Assembly: GCF_029873635.1 (NCBI RefSeq)
Contig: NC_080420.1
Location: 56,376,457-56,440,456 of the forward strand
Direction of reading: 5' to 3'
DNA from: Malania oleifera
Taxonomy: Eukaryota > Streptophyta > Magnoliopsida > Santalales > Ximeniaceae
DNA: 64,000 bases
Below the pieces are notes generated by a model. It saw only the letters and a program-made list of their open reading frames with translations. It searched no databases and was not told the DNA's origin. A program made the translations under genes and the position numbers. Of this stretch, positions 23,721 to 34,464 are shown piece after piece; position 1 is the first letter of the stretch, and each line of letters begins with the position of its first letter.

Positions 23721-24114
23721 CTCCTTCTGTTTTTGGTTTCCATTTCCCTTTCTTTTATTATTTAAATACCATTATTCTTCGGGTCGTTACATCGAACTTA
23801 GCGAACTCCGAGGTGGGGTGATAGTTTCAATTTTTGTGAGTGTCTACAAAAACTCTAATGTGTTTTAGTTAGGTCTAATGTCCCCAGATGTGTTTAATGG
23901 TTGTATGGACTGAGTTGGTTTTTGTATTGTATTATGGGTTGTAATATGAATATATGGAGACTTTTGTGTATAAAGGCAGTTTAGAACTCTGGTAATGTAT
24001 TTTGGAGAATGTATCACTTGTTTCTACTACTTTTATATGATGAATTTGGTATTAGGAACATGGACATCACTAAAGTAGCACCCCAGGCTCCACGTGGCGG
24101 GTCGGGGTGTTACA

Positions 24115-25700
24115 CATGTTGTATATTAGCCTATAGGATACAAAAAATATTGGTTAACACATGCAGATTGTAACGTACACATAACAAAAGTGTGGGTTAA
24201 AGTCTTATTACGAGGCTCAGATATACAATATTAGTCCTATCAAAGAAGCATTGTGTGATGGACCTATATTAGGTAAAGTATGGGTTATCCAGACGAATCG
24301 AACCGTCCTCTGCCACTCTAGGTAGGATGTACTCTCGTCGATGGTCCCACGTAGTCACGTATACCCTAAATGTAGTTACCCAGTACATGACCCCTCGACC
24401 GCATCCATCCATGCCATGGAGGCTCTCCCCAAGCACATCTAACCCCGACGTCAAGAAGTGGTTGGGAATGCCCTTTCGATAGCTGAATTGTCACATAACT
24501 CAGTCAGGGAAATACCACTCGATAATATGAAAGTATATGAGTGGCACTTGAGCTACCCACAGGTCACTCCCAACTGCATAATCGCGAGGTAGGTCTGCTA
24601 GAATCTCAGTCATGTAGGGCCTCCATAGGAACTGCACTTAAATATAAGTAAAAAGTAAGTGAACTATACGTATTTGGTAGAAAAAGACTATTATGTGATA
24701 CACTTTAATCGGACTATACCTCATGCTCTCGGTGCATGTCCGACTCAAATTTGTACCAGAGCAATGTGTGTTGTGCAATTAACGGCGCCCTCAAGTCGTC
24801 CCTCCATCTATACAAAATGAAACCTAAGTTTTTTAATGTAACAATTAGTAAGTGCTATGAATTAGTATTCGTAGTACTTATAGCACGAATGCTATAATAA
24901 ATGATGTTGGTACTAACCGGTATGTAAGTGGGAGAGGGTCAACCGGATGACTTTCCTGACCCCTCTGAATTTACAAGAAACCTTGCCACATGGGAGCTAA
25001 GGACGAAAATCTCTCCCAGGCCCAAACCTGTAATAAGCGGAGTGGGCTAGCGATCTGTGTCTTCGTCAGGTGAGCGGCACAGCACATCTCCCTGTAAAAC
25101 CACGCCAAAGTCGTGGACCCCCAACTATAAGAGGTAATCTCTCCCAGGTCCAAGAGGAGTGGAAGGAACATCACATGCGCATAACTCCCCCAAACGTCGT
25201 AAAATAACACCCCACATATCAAGCGCAATAAGTGGGCTCGTGCGTGACACACTATAGTCTGCACATCTACATCTACCTGGAGCTGGCGAAACATATCCCC
25301 CTCGAGGAGCCCCATATGAATACGTGCACCAACCAACTCGCTGTCTGGTGGCATGACCCCTAACAAATGCTCACACATAATATGTAGTGCGAATCATCCC
25401 TAACGGTCTGTAGGTCCCTCTACTGGTCTAAAAGTATGGCCAATGACGGGCCCCCCCATCAATCGGTAGCCCGAACAAAACTGCAACATATTAGAGTGTG
25501 ACGATCGCCTTCTCGTGTGGTAGGTGGAACGTGTGCGTCTCTAGTCTCCATTGCTCCACCAAAGCTATCACGAGATGCTAATCCAACTGGATATGGGAAA
25601 TCCTATATATACCGTAGAACCCCATATCATCTATCCATCGAACGATGCGGCCATCTGCCTCCAACCAGTGCTCGGCAAACTGCGTGCCCCCTCGACAAAA
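24115..25700 (-). pseudogene. Plant mobile domain (MAIN-like) segment, decayed
   Basis: The minus strand shows the plant mobile domain in order: FYGIYRISHIQLD (about 25610), WRLETHTFHLPHEKA (about 25540), VLFGLPIDGG (about 25455), HARAHLLRLICGVLF (about 25220), SYSWGSTTLAWFYREMC (about 25110), LLQVWAWERF (25010), FLWRPYMTEILADLP (about 24620), VPLIYFHIIEWYFPD (about 24530) and WDHRREYILPR (about 24320). The family is known both as plant proteins (MAIN, MAIL) and within transposons. Stops (for example after EKAIVTL) and probable introns (about 24640-24720 and 24780-24925) break it. It lies downstream of the transposase on the same strand, so it is probably the second domain or gene of the MuDR-type element. 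Confidence 0.85.
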
Positions 25701-25874
25701 AAAGGGGTCGACGTGACCATCCGCCCACGTTCAGCTCAACTAGTGATCATCGCCCATCGTTAACACGCTGCGATCACTCGGCCTTAGATCGATCTTGCAA
25801 AAGGCACCAGTGAAATATTGTAAATACAAAAATGAACATGATGGGTAGTAAAAGTCCTATAAATGCATCATAAG

Positions 25875-27720
25875 TCAATGCAAAGGGCTAGCTACATCCC
25901 CTGGTTGCGTCTTTCTAGGACACCTTGTGCGGTTATGTCCTTCTTGATGACATGTGCAGCATGTGCTCTTCTTCCTAGCTTCTCTTGCATCCATCTCATT
26001 ATGTACGCATGAGCTCCTAAGTCGACCTTTATATCGAGCATATATCAGATTTGCCTGCAAAGTCGACAATGAGGATGGTGGCCAATACACCTCGTGCATA
26101 ATCGGATGAAAATCTGCAGCATATGTCGCATAGTGCTCGGCAGTGCTCCAACATGACTCAACATACTAGATAACGTTCAGTCATGTCTTTGCATATGTAG
26201 CAAGAAAGTGGGAGCAAGGAAAGTGTAAATCTTACCACTTCCCACATGAGCATTCGCGTCTACCCTGAATGCTCAAAGTTTGGATGTTGTTTCCTTTATA
26301 TGGCCCCAATTGCGTGGTTGTGATGCTGAAACTACCTTTAGACCGGTTGGACACCGTGACTGGATGTCTGATCTCCTTCATCCTCCTTCTTTCCATCGCT
26401 AGCAGGATATGCGGAGTGACTGCATTTCCTCCAGCTATTGCATTACGAGCAACCTCCCGTCAGCTATTGAAATAATGTGCAACGTGATAAAATATTTGTT
26501 GCACAAGGACCGTTATTTGGAGGCTATGAGCGCCTTTAGGGATGGCATTGAAACATTCCACAAGGTTAGTGGTCATGTTCCTATACCTTCGTCCACCATC
26601 GTGGCACTGAGTCCACATATGAGGATGGATCAGATTAAAAAATGCCTTTGCTAGTTCTCGACTATCATCGAATATCCTCTCTATCAACTTGTCAAAATTT
26701 CTTACCTGATGCTCCCTTCCCGTTCGCTCAGTTATACACTTAAGATTGACACTCTGTACTTTCGTATTGAAGTTGTTGACCACGTGTCGAAGGCAGAATC
26801 AATGGTGGGCACATGGTGGTTGCCAATCAGGATTGCGTTGCACAGCAACGAGAATTCTTGGATGTTGATCTGATATAAGGCAAATGTCATCCCTTTCGGT
26901 AATGGAACGAAGACAACACAGAAACCAGTTCCATGTGTATAGGGTTTCCTCTTGGATAATAGCAAATGCAAGAGGAAATATTTGCCTATTTGCATTCGAA
27001 CACGTCACAATTGGGAGTTTACCTTTGTACTTACCGTACAGGTGTGTTCTGTCCACACAAATAATGGGAGGGCAATGACAAAAATCCTGAATAGACACTG
27101 CAAACGACCAAAATACAAAAACAAATGTTACGATGTTCTCACAACTTGGAATAGGAGTTCACCTCCACTTGACTACGGTAACAGGATTGTACGCACACAT
27201 CGTTTCCATTCACTTCGATAAAGTTTGATAGGACATCTCCCAATTGCCGAATACTTAGGCAATTGTCTTCTATTTTCCCAACTAGACCTTCTTATATGAG
27301 ATCGAATAGCCGAAACGACTATTTATGAACTCTTTCAATGTGGCGATTAATGTCAATGCATCTCCCCTGATCATATTCACTATCTTCCTAGCAATGAGGG
27401 ATGATGTGATTTAGTTTTGGTCCTGTGAGAGAAGTTCATTCAAACACGTGTGCGAACCACCATATTGGGTGATTTCGAATAATTAGTGTTTCATCCAATA
27501 CATTGTACGCACTCTCCATTCGTAATCAAACTTTTTACACCCAGCAACCTATAACACTAGGGTAGACTGCACAACGTGGAAGTCATGGTGGGTTCGAGCG
27601 TGATATATTCACACTACTGCTATCAACTGATCCTTCAACCCGAATAGTATCCCCCTACTCAGTTCAAACGATTCATCCCAACAAGTCACTCGTATAGGAA
27701 ACTCCTCTTCATGTGACAAA
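25875..27720 (-). pseudogene. MuDR-type (Mutator-like) transposase, central and C-terminal parts
   Basis: In minus-strand order: GGSHTCLNELLSQDQN (about 27430); the DDE part with PIICVDRTHLYGKYKGKLPI (first Asp, about 27050) and RDDICLISDQHPRI (second Asp, about 26870); YRNMTTNLVECFNAIPKGAH (about 26560); a SWIM-type piece FPCSHFLATYAKT (about 26200); and a zinc knuckle CCTCHQEGHNRTRCP (about 25935) following YWPPSSLS. Several frameshifts and stops interrupt it. It continues upstream at 29888-30535 beyond a solo LTR. The enzyme moved Mutator-like DNA elements by cut and paste. The Gly usually found after the first Asp is Arg (VDRTHLYG). Confidence 0.9.
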
Positions 27721-29887
27721 TGTAATATCCTGAATCTAGAAATTATAAATATAAAAAGAAAGGAATAAAGGGAAATAAAAAGAAAATTTGGGAAAAAAAA
27801 AATGGATTTTTGGCTGGTTTAGGAGAAAACCAATGAAATTTTTCTAAGGACAGAAAACCGATGACGATTTTATAAATTTACTGTGAGACGATAACTAGTA
27901 AATGGTAAATTTGGGCTAGTTAAAGAAAAAACTGTCGATGGTTTTCTGAAGGCTTGGGGAAACCGGCTACGATTTTCTGTGCAAAGGTGGGTATAAAGAA
28001 AGTTCTGCAAGCATTTCTCAAGGAAATGAAAACTTCCTTTTCTTCCTCTCCGAAAAACCTACGGTTCTTTTTTTTTTTTCCCTTTCTATTTCTGCTCCAT
28101 TAAGGTTTATTTTGATGATCCGGAACCACCACGAGGTTCGTGGGATCATTCCCTGCAAAGCTACCAGAGCAGATTGTTGATTTGAGATTTTTTGGCACCA
28201 TCCCAAAATCAGGGTAAGTGAGATATTTTAAAGTTTTATTATTAAATTGAAGTATATGGAACCTATGAAGCATTAAATGAGTATTGTTTGAGATTTGAGT
28301 AAGTTGAGATTTTTGGAATACAAGGTCTCGTTTCCTATTCGATTTGAAGCGGAATTTCGATGAGCATGTAAGGGGAAAATGTTATAACAACTTTTTAATT
28401 AATTTTTAAACCAATTAAATTTGAGTATATAAAATTATATATATTTAGGTATAAATTTTTGAATGGGTATACTTTTGGATCAAAAATTATTTTAATTATG
28501 TATATTGTATTTGGGAAAAACCTTGTGGTATGAAAATACCTTTCATAATTGGATGGTTGCGAGTACTGCTTGATTACGATTACGTTTCGCTTGTGGCTAC
28601 TGTTTGGGTTGTAAATTCCATTTGGTTGTGAATACTGTTCAACTATGAGTATTGTTTGTGAATACTGTAGTAAATGTGTTGATGTGCTTGGATGATTGGT
28701 TATGCAATGGATGTGTATTGTTCTACGGTTCATGTAAATTGCGATATAACGTTGGCAGTGGTATGAGAAGGTCGTTATATCGTACCTGATATAATTGTCA
28801 TATAATGTTGACAGTGGTATAAGGAGGTCATTATATGGGCGTTTATATTAATGGGGTAAAACATTGGTAGTGGAATGAGGAGTTTGTTTTACCAATTTAC
28901 TATGAATGGGATTGTGTGTGTGAATTTGTAACCTGTGTGGTTGAGAAACTTGTATAGTAACCTGTGTGGTTGATAGTCCTATGTGGACGGTATTCCTGTG
29001 TGGATGTGAGTCTAGTTTGGACGTTGTATACTATGTGGATATGGACCCTATGTGGGTGTGAATGAAGAATGTGTATATCCTATGTGGATTGGTTATGATA
29101 TGCGTATACATGTGGATCTCTATGAATGATTAGCATTGGATGTGTGTAAATTTAATTACATAAGTATTTATGGTAAAGTAAAATTCTCCACCAAGGGCTT
29201 GCTGAGAAAGGCGAGTGCCCTAGTAATTTTATGTTGGTACCAGAGCAGAGGGAAGCTACTTATATAGGTGGGTAAGCTTCCCTATTCTTAGAGACTTTGC
29301 CTGGATACATAACCTAAGGGCTTACTGAGTAAGGTGAGTGCCCTGGTATTAGTACTAGGGCAAAGGGAAGTTACTTGTATGGGCGGGTAGTCTTCCCTAT
29401 TCTCAAGAATTATGAGTAAAAATAATTATGTAAGTGTGTATGAAATCAGATGTCAGTGATGTTGTTAATGATGCGTTATCTCATCTGCTGTTGATAGTGA
29501 AACACAAATTAATATCTATTCTATATTTATGTTAACTTTCTGCCACACACCATTATAGCTTTTTCTTCCTTACTGAGACGTGTCTCACCCCGATGATTTA
29601 TTATTTTTCAGATCCTTCAGATAATCGAACTTAGAAAGCTCTGGGACGAGGTTTAGTTGTGAGTGGTTAAAAGAACAGGTTTATGTAAAGTTTTATGTTA
29701 AATTTTCCTTGTTATGTAACATGGAGGATTTGGTTATACTCTTTTATGGGTTTGTATATATATGAATATAGAACTCTGGTATTCTGTTTGAGGTTGTTTA
29801 ATTAGTTCTACTGTGTGTATGGTATCAGAGACACCTGATTAGTCTTATAACATCTTGAGCCCCACTTGGAGGGTTTGGGGTGTTAAG
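27721..29887 (+). mobile_element. Solo gypsy LTR inside the MuDR-type transposase
   Basis: The 2167-bp segment starts TGTAATATCC and ends GGGGTGTTAAG, flanked on both sides by ACAAA (27716-27720 and 29888-29892), a perfect 5-bp duplication. The expected terminal TTACA is TTAAG, so the right end is mutated. It carries the gypsy LTR landmarks: TATAAAG (about 27991), GGGTAAGTG (28212), GGGCTTGCTGAGAAAGGCGA (about 29193), CTGAGACGTGTCTCACCCC (about 29573) and TTTTTCAG (29604-29611). A minisatellite of CCTGTGTGGATGTG-like units of about 20 bp lies at 28930-29110. Confidence 0.87.
27830..28000 (+). promoter_or_regulatory. TCGATGGTTTT-type repeats and TATA box in solo LTR
   Basis: Related short sites (GAAAACCAATGAAATTTTT, AAAACCGATGACGATTTT, AAACTGTCGATGGTTTT, GAAACCGGCTACGATTTT) are spread from about 27830 to 27977. 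GGGTATAAAGAAAG (about 27988) follows. The sites resemble the ATCGAT palindromes of the Gypsy-A LTR more than the GTCGAC ones of Gypsy-B. Confidence 0.4.
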
Positions 29888-30535
29888 ACAAATCTGCAGC
29901 ATCTACATCAATTTGACCGTACATTGGAGGTTCGTCCATAAACTGGGTGTCGTGCGGGGCATCATTTGTTTCACGGGGAGTTGGGTTCACATCATCGGGG
30001 AACTCATTTAACCCTTCACCTGTTTCTTGCTCATACGTGTCATCTTGTAAATTAACATCGTTCGTAATGTTCATCCCCTCGTCTAACACGTTGTTCGCAA
30101 TAGCGAACAACGATCATGGACCTTCTGTCGGAACTTCTTTGCAACCTTCTTGATCATCAGTGTGAAGAACAGGTCTTTCATACGTCAGCAGCTCAAACGA
30201 CGATCTCGAACATTCGTTGAAATCCATAACAGGCATCCCACCAACCTCCGCACTCGTGTATGGTTCAATACCTTCTTCTGCAGTCATATCATAATGACAT
30301 GTTCATTGGGCGTCTTCCTCCACTTCAACCACTTGCTCGGTAGACGTCCCAGTCTGCCTATTCGCGGCAACACCCATGTGAGGAATGATTTTGACATATA
30401 ACTGCACAGTTAAATATGTCGAACCTACACAATGTGCATCTAACACAATGCGCATACCATAATCATCAGTTGCGGGAACAACCTCATAGAGGACTATATC
30501 ATTGAACCCTCGCATAGGGTATCTTATGGTCATCT
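29888..30535 (-). pseudogene. MuDR-type transposase N-terminal region
   Basis: The minus strand from 30535 reads TIRYPMRGFNDIVLYEVVPA and DDYGMRIVLDAHCVGSTYLT, the N-terminal domain of MuDR-like transposases. An acidic stretch follows (EQETGEGLNEFPDDVNP, about 30000). The start codon lies at the very edge of the Gypsy-C insertion: the ATG is present in both flanking 5-mers (minus strand AGATG and GGATG). The gene is cut by Gypsy-C at its start and by the solo LTR further on. Confidence 0.82.
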
Positions 30536-30604
30536 TGTAAGAACCCGAACCGTGATAAACGGGTTTATTGTGTAAAAGAGGAAAAAAATGGAGTTTTGCA
30601 GACT

Positions 30605-30782
30605 TCGTCGACGAGGCCATATTTCATCGACGAAGGTAGAAGACTTCTCGTCGATGAAATTCAGAGCCTCGTCGACGAGAAAAAGTCGAGGGGTTCAGGG
30701 AAACTTAAATATCTAGGTTCGTCGATGAAATTGCTGCCTTGTCGACGAAATCCCCCAAGTCAAAGGTCTTTAAAAGGATATT
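30605..30782 (+). promoter_or_regulatory. TCGTCGACGA cluster and TATA-like box in Gypsy-C 5' LTR
   Basis: Sites TTCGTCGACGAGG (30605), TTCATCGACGAAG (30625), CTCGTCGATGAAA (30647), CTCGTCGACGAGA (30668), TTCGTCGATGAAA (30719) and TTGTCGACGAAA (30739) are spaced about 20-50 bp apart. TTTAAAAGGATATT follows at about 30768. The 3' LTR has the same series at 39956-40145 with seven or eight sites, and the nested LTR has it inverted at 38168-38360. Confidence 0.6.
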
Positions 30783-30990
30783 TTGAGTTTACTTCATTGT
30801 TAAGTTTTGGAAATCCTCTCTCTCTCTCTTTAGAACTCTCCTTCCACTCTCTCTCCCTCTAGTTTTCTTTGTCGTTCGTTGCCGAATCCATGAATCCAAT
30901 GATACTACAAGGATCAGAAAAGGATTCTCTACGTTTCTACCGGATCAGAATCTCATTTCGAAGGATTTCAGCTTTCGGGCTAAAATCGAG

Positions 30991-32227
30991 GTAAGGTCGG
31001 TTTTCATTTCTGATTCAATATATGTGTAGTAGTACAGATTATAAGAATGTTTTGTACTATGGTTTGTAGGTTTTGGAGTCTTGGTTTGTAGTTTTGAGGA
31101 ACGCAGAGTTCGTAGTTGGAATTCGGGTTAAGGTAAGGGGATTCTATTTATATCAGTCCATTTTCGAAATCAGGATCGATAAGCCTGTAAGCTACGATCG
31201 TATGTATGTTTTGACTACTTATTTGGAGAAATCTATCGGGTAAAAATGCGAGATTTTTGGGTTACAATTTTCGGGAAAATTGGGGATTTCGGGTATCATC
31301 TCTAACTTGTTTGGAAAACTGTTGGTTTTGTTTAAACTGTATTATTGAGGTGACCGTAATCCATATTTGCATAAACTGTATACTTGAAATTGTAATTGAT
31401 ATGATTTTCCGTAAACCAAATAAGTGTGGTATGTATGAATGTATGTATCTGTTCCAGGTATTTGTAAAATAGTTATGTGGCGGCTAATTATCGTACGCTG
31501 AAATGTATAGGGACGTGAGTTCCAAAATGATTCCAGGTTTTGTGAAATCGGCTAGTGGCGGCTAATTACCGTACGCCGAGAGTGACTGGCTCTATATCCG
31601 AGGGTGTGAAATATCACCAGTCTAATTTTGGTTGGTCACCGAAGTGGTGTGAGCTATATGCTACATCGTATGAAGCAATGGATTCACAGTGGGCCTAGGT
31701 CATCGCCGCGTAGTTTGACACATGGCAATGTAATCGGGGTGAAACTAGGTGACCTTGTGTAGTTGCGTATGTAGCAATGGATTCACTATTGGTCCTGAGT
31801 CGTAGATCTTCGTAGTTGCATGTGTAGAAATGTAATCACTGTGAGACTAGGTGACCTTGTGTAGTTGCGTATGATGCAATGAATTCACCATTGGACCTTG
31901 ATCGTCGCAGCGTAGTTGCATATGTAGCAATGTAATCGCTGTGAGACGACGTGACCTGGTGTAGTTGCGAACTAGTGTGACGACACTAACGATATGTATG
32001 TATGTATGTATGTATGTATGTTGGGTATCGTATGAACTAGAATGGTTTTCTAAAAATACTGGAACTGTATGTATTTGTATGAAACTGTACGAATTGTTTC
32101 AAACTGTATTGTATGTATAGTGTTATGAAGCATGTAAAATGACACTGGTATGCCACACACTGATATAAACTGCTTTCTTCCTTACTGAGAGGTGTCTCAC
32201 CCCGAATGTACATACAATATTTTTCAG
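30991..32227 (+). other. Possible leader intron within the LTR
   Basis: AAAATCGAG|GTAAGG at 30991 is a good plant 5' splice site, and ATATTTTTCAG|GGCC ending at 32227 is a good 3' splice site. The same pair occurs in the other LTRs (2964/4525, 28214/29611, 40391/41624). The interval holds no coding sequence. If used, it removes about 1.24 kb of R-U5 leader including the tandem repeats. This is inference from sequence only. Confidence 0.4.
31640..31985. repeat. Minisatellite, GTGACCTTGTGTAGTTGCGT units
   Basis: Four to five diverged copies of a unit of about 65-75 bp containing AGGTGACCTTGTGTAGTTGC and GCAATGGATTCACNNTGG. It is repeated at the same position in the 3' LTR (41085-41380) and inverted in the nested LTR (36950-37250). 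A (TATG)n run follows at 31995-32022. Confidence 0.8.
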
Positions 32228-32609
32228 GGCCTTCAAGTAGCAGTAAGTAGCATCCTAGCATTTGGAAACAAGGGTGTCGTAGCTACTACTAGTACCTTCT
32301 AGGCACGAGTTTTGGTATCCAGGTTGTCAGGATAGTTTTGTTGGCACCTGGGTATGTTTTGTATTATGGGAATGTATGTCCTAATTAGTATAGACTCTAG
32401 TATGATACTGGTTATGTATAAAAGACCGTTTTTCGCTACGTATGTCGATGAGTATGGGTGTTTGTATGTATGTATATAGGGCATTTGTGTACCCCCACGG
32501 GGTCAGACCCTCTTTGTATGATGTATCATGCATATTTTAATTGATACAGAGACAGGTTAGGTTATTTAAATTCACCCCCGGGTCCCATTTCTGGGTTTGG
32601 GGTGTGACA

Positions 32610-32626
32610 GCTTGGTATTAGAGCAA
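32610..32626 (+). other. Primer-binding site of Gypsy-C
   Basis: Directly after the 5' LTR the sequence is GCTTGGTATTAGAGC. It matches the usual TGGTATCAGAGC initiator-Met tRNA site with one C-to-T change. Confidence 0.85.
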
Positions 32627-32936
32627 ACCAAGTTGTTAGGTCTTGTAGACTTGGTTAGGAGTATTGATGTGTACATACCAGAGTATAGGATGTAGGAAAG
32701 GGGTAGTATTGGTTGAGTGTTGTTCTGTTGCTAGACCAGGATTTGTCGGCAGTATTCCATATGTTTCCTGGGATGATGATTCCAGTAAAGGCAGGATAGA
32801 CCATTGATGACTTTCGTTTCGGTGTGACGGGATAGGCTGAGACCTGTGAGAGTAATAGTTGACATGATTAGGTCTATGATTGTGTTAACTGTGTACGATA
32901 TAGGAATTCTAACCGATTCCTATTTTGTTTTCAGTA

Positions 32937-33919
32937 TGGAGCCCAAGGATAATAACTTGGAGAGTGGCTCCGAGGAGACGGCAAACGATGAGTCTCCTTC
33001 TGTGTCTCGTGGTTTGGCGAGACAGGTGATCCGAGAGATTGGGTGGAGTGTTAGGAAACGCGAGAGCTCTCCTACTGATGCGGGGTGTACCATTGAGAGG
33101 TTCACACACATGCACCTGTCGACATTTGCAGGAGGACCTGATCTGATAGTGGCAGAGGACTAGGTTGAGAAGACCGAAAGGATTTTGAAAGTCCTCCACT
33201 GCACTAAGAAGCAGAAGGTTTTGTACATTACCTTCTAGTTAACTGGGGAGGAAAGGCGATGGTGGATGGCAGTGAGCCTATTGGAGAGGCAGAGAGCTGG
33301 TCCATCTAGTATGACATGGGGCCGTTTCAAGGAGGCATTCTTCAATAGATACTTTCCGATCTCCACTCAGGATGCGAAGGTCAATGAGTTTTCAGGCCTA
33401 ACATAGGGTACTTTGACGGTGCAGAAGTATGCTGCCAGATTTATCGAGCTATCTCGATCTACGCCGTACTTGGTTCCGAATGAGCATGAGAAGGCTCGGA
33501 GGTTTGAGAAAGGTCTAAGGAAAGACATCCGTCGTCTTGTAGGGATGCTACAGATCCGTGAATTCTCTGTCCTGGTGGATAAAGCCACCATAGTTGAGAC
33601 CGACCTTCGGGGAGATGAGGTAGTGCAGGTTCAAAGGAAGAGGCTAGTACCTTCTGGTCCTCAGAGTGGTCCTTGGCAAGGTCCATGGAAGAAGAAGAAG
33701 AACTACAGCTCTAGTTATCGACAGAACACCGAGTGGCTGAACTTTCAGGGGGATCCATCCTCAGCACCGTGTGCTAAGTGCCGTAAATGGCATAAGGGCG
33801 AGTGTCAGCCATTCTGGGGTGTTTGCTTCAATTGTGGCAAGTCAGGCCACATGGTGAAGAGCTGTCAGGAACCGAGGAGGATTATGCCTACACCGAGTCA
33901 AAGCAGTGGAAGTAACTAG
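32937..33919 (+). pseudogene. gag: Gypsy-C gag with nonsense changes
   Basis: The start is taken at the ATG of MEPKDNNLESGSEE, after the primer-binding site and leader. The capsid-like region reads RWWMAVSLLERQRAG, FKEAFFNRYFP, KYAARFIELSRSTPYLVPNE and ARRFEKGLRKDIRRLVG. The zinc knuckle CFNCGKSGHMVKSCQ lies at about 33828-33872. TAG stops at 33161, 33236 and 33404 fall where sister copies have Trp, Gln and Gln. The frame is otherwise kept for about 980 bases, so point decay rather than indels inactivated it. Confidence 0.88.
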
Positions 33920-34464
33920 GTGCCTCAAGTGAATTACTAGGCAACCACGGCTCCGGTGAGAGTATATTCACTTACTCCAGCAGATGCGGAACACGCTGGG
34001 AACGTGGTGACAAGTACCATGTTATTGCTTTTGAATAAAGTTGTTGTGTTATTTGATTCATAGGCAACCCATTTATTCATATCTGCTAGATTTGTGAGAT
34101 TGTGTGGGTTTGAAACCCAACTTTTGGAGGAACGTTTGGCTGTAAGCCTGTAACTACGCCGACTGGGAGTATAACGATTTGTAGTAAGATGTTAGGAAAC
34201 TGCCTAGTTGTGATTCAGGAGAGACTGTTACCGGCGAATCTTGTAGTATATGACATGTCAGGTTTTGATGTCATACTGGGAATGGATTGGTTGTTTTCCA
34301 GCTATGCAGTGATTGATTGTCAGAAGATGGTGGTAGTGTTCAGACCTCCGGGGAAGTAGGAGTTTGAGTTTGCCGAATCGTGTGTGCATTCTACGCCACA
34401 TATTTTATCAGCTTTACAGGCAAGGAGGTTACTCTTGGATGGTTGTTAGGGGTACCTAGGTTGT
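33920..34464 (+). pseudogene. Gypsy-C protease region, decayed
   Basis: Text such as VVLFDS*ATHLFISARFVRL (about 34042-34100) is the aspartic protease motif D-S-G-A-T-H with Gly replaced by a stop. FDVILGMDWL-like sequence follows at about 34266. Several other stops are present. The Gypsy-B counterpart is intact at 13905-13550. Confidence 0.75.

Larger units (their letters stand above)
21696..23791 (-). mobile_element. Solo gypsy LTR, inverted, inside the Gypsy-A 3' LTR
   Basis: It begins TGTGACAACC and ends GGTCGTTACA. Flanks are TCGAG (21691-21695) and TCGAA (23792-23796), 4 of 5 alike. Removing it rejoins the host LTR at the GATCGAACTTAG motif known from 29622. It resembles the Gypsy-B LTRs in the first bases, the ATTACCCCC..TGACTGGGTTGTG block (22309) and the promoter cluster, but its minisatellite differs, so it is a related family. 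The splice-like TTTTCAG is changed to TTTTCGG near 22050. Confidence 0.85.
19888..24114 (+). mobile_element. 3' LTR of Gypsy-A, split by a solo LTR
   Basis: It starts TGTAGAAACCCG next to the polypurine tract and ends GTCGGGGTGTTACA. Without the insert at 21696-23791 it is about 2.1 kb, like the other gypsy LTRs here. It carries the same landmarks: a palindrome cluster, a (CT)n leader, the GAAAGGCGAGTACCC block (about 21366), CTGAGAAGTGTCTCACCCC (about 21637) and TTTTTAG (21671-21677). To the right it touches the MuDR-type element. Confidence 0.85.
30536..32609 (+). repeat. 5' LTR of Gypsy-C
   Basis: It is 2074 bp, starts TGTAAGAACCCG and ends GGGGTGTGACA. It aligns over its length with 39887-42005 and, inverted, with 36310-38426. 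It lacks one stretch with a GTCGAC site that the 3' LTR has (about 40105-40140), where the promoter clusters differ in copy number. Confidence 0.92.

Noticed and set aside
25517-25813. A 98-codon + strand frame
   Set aside because: It is antisense to the plant mobile domain segment, where the minus strand shows the THTFHLP motif.
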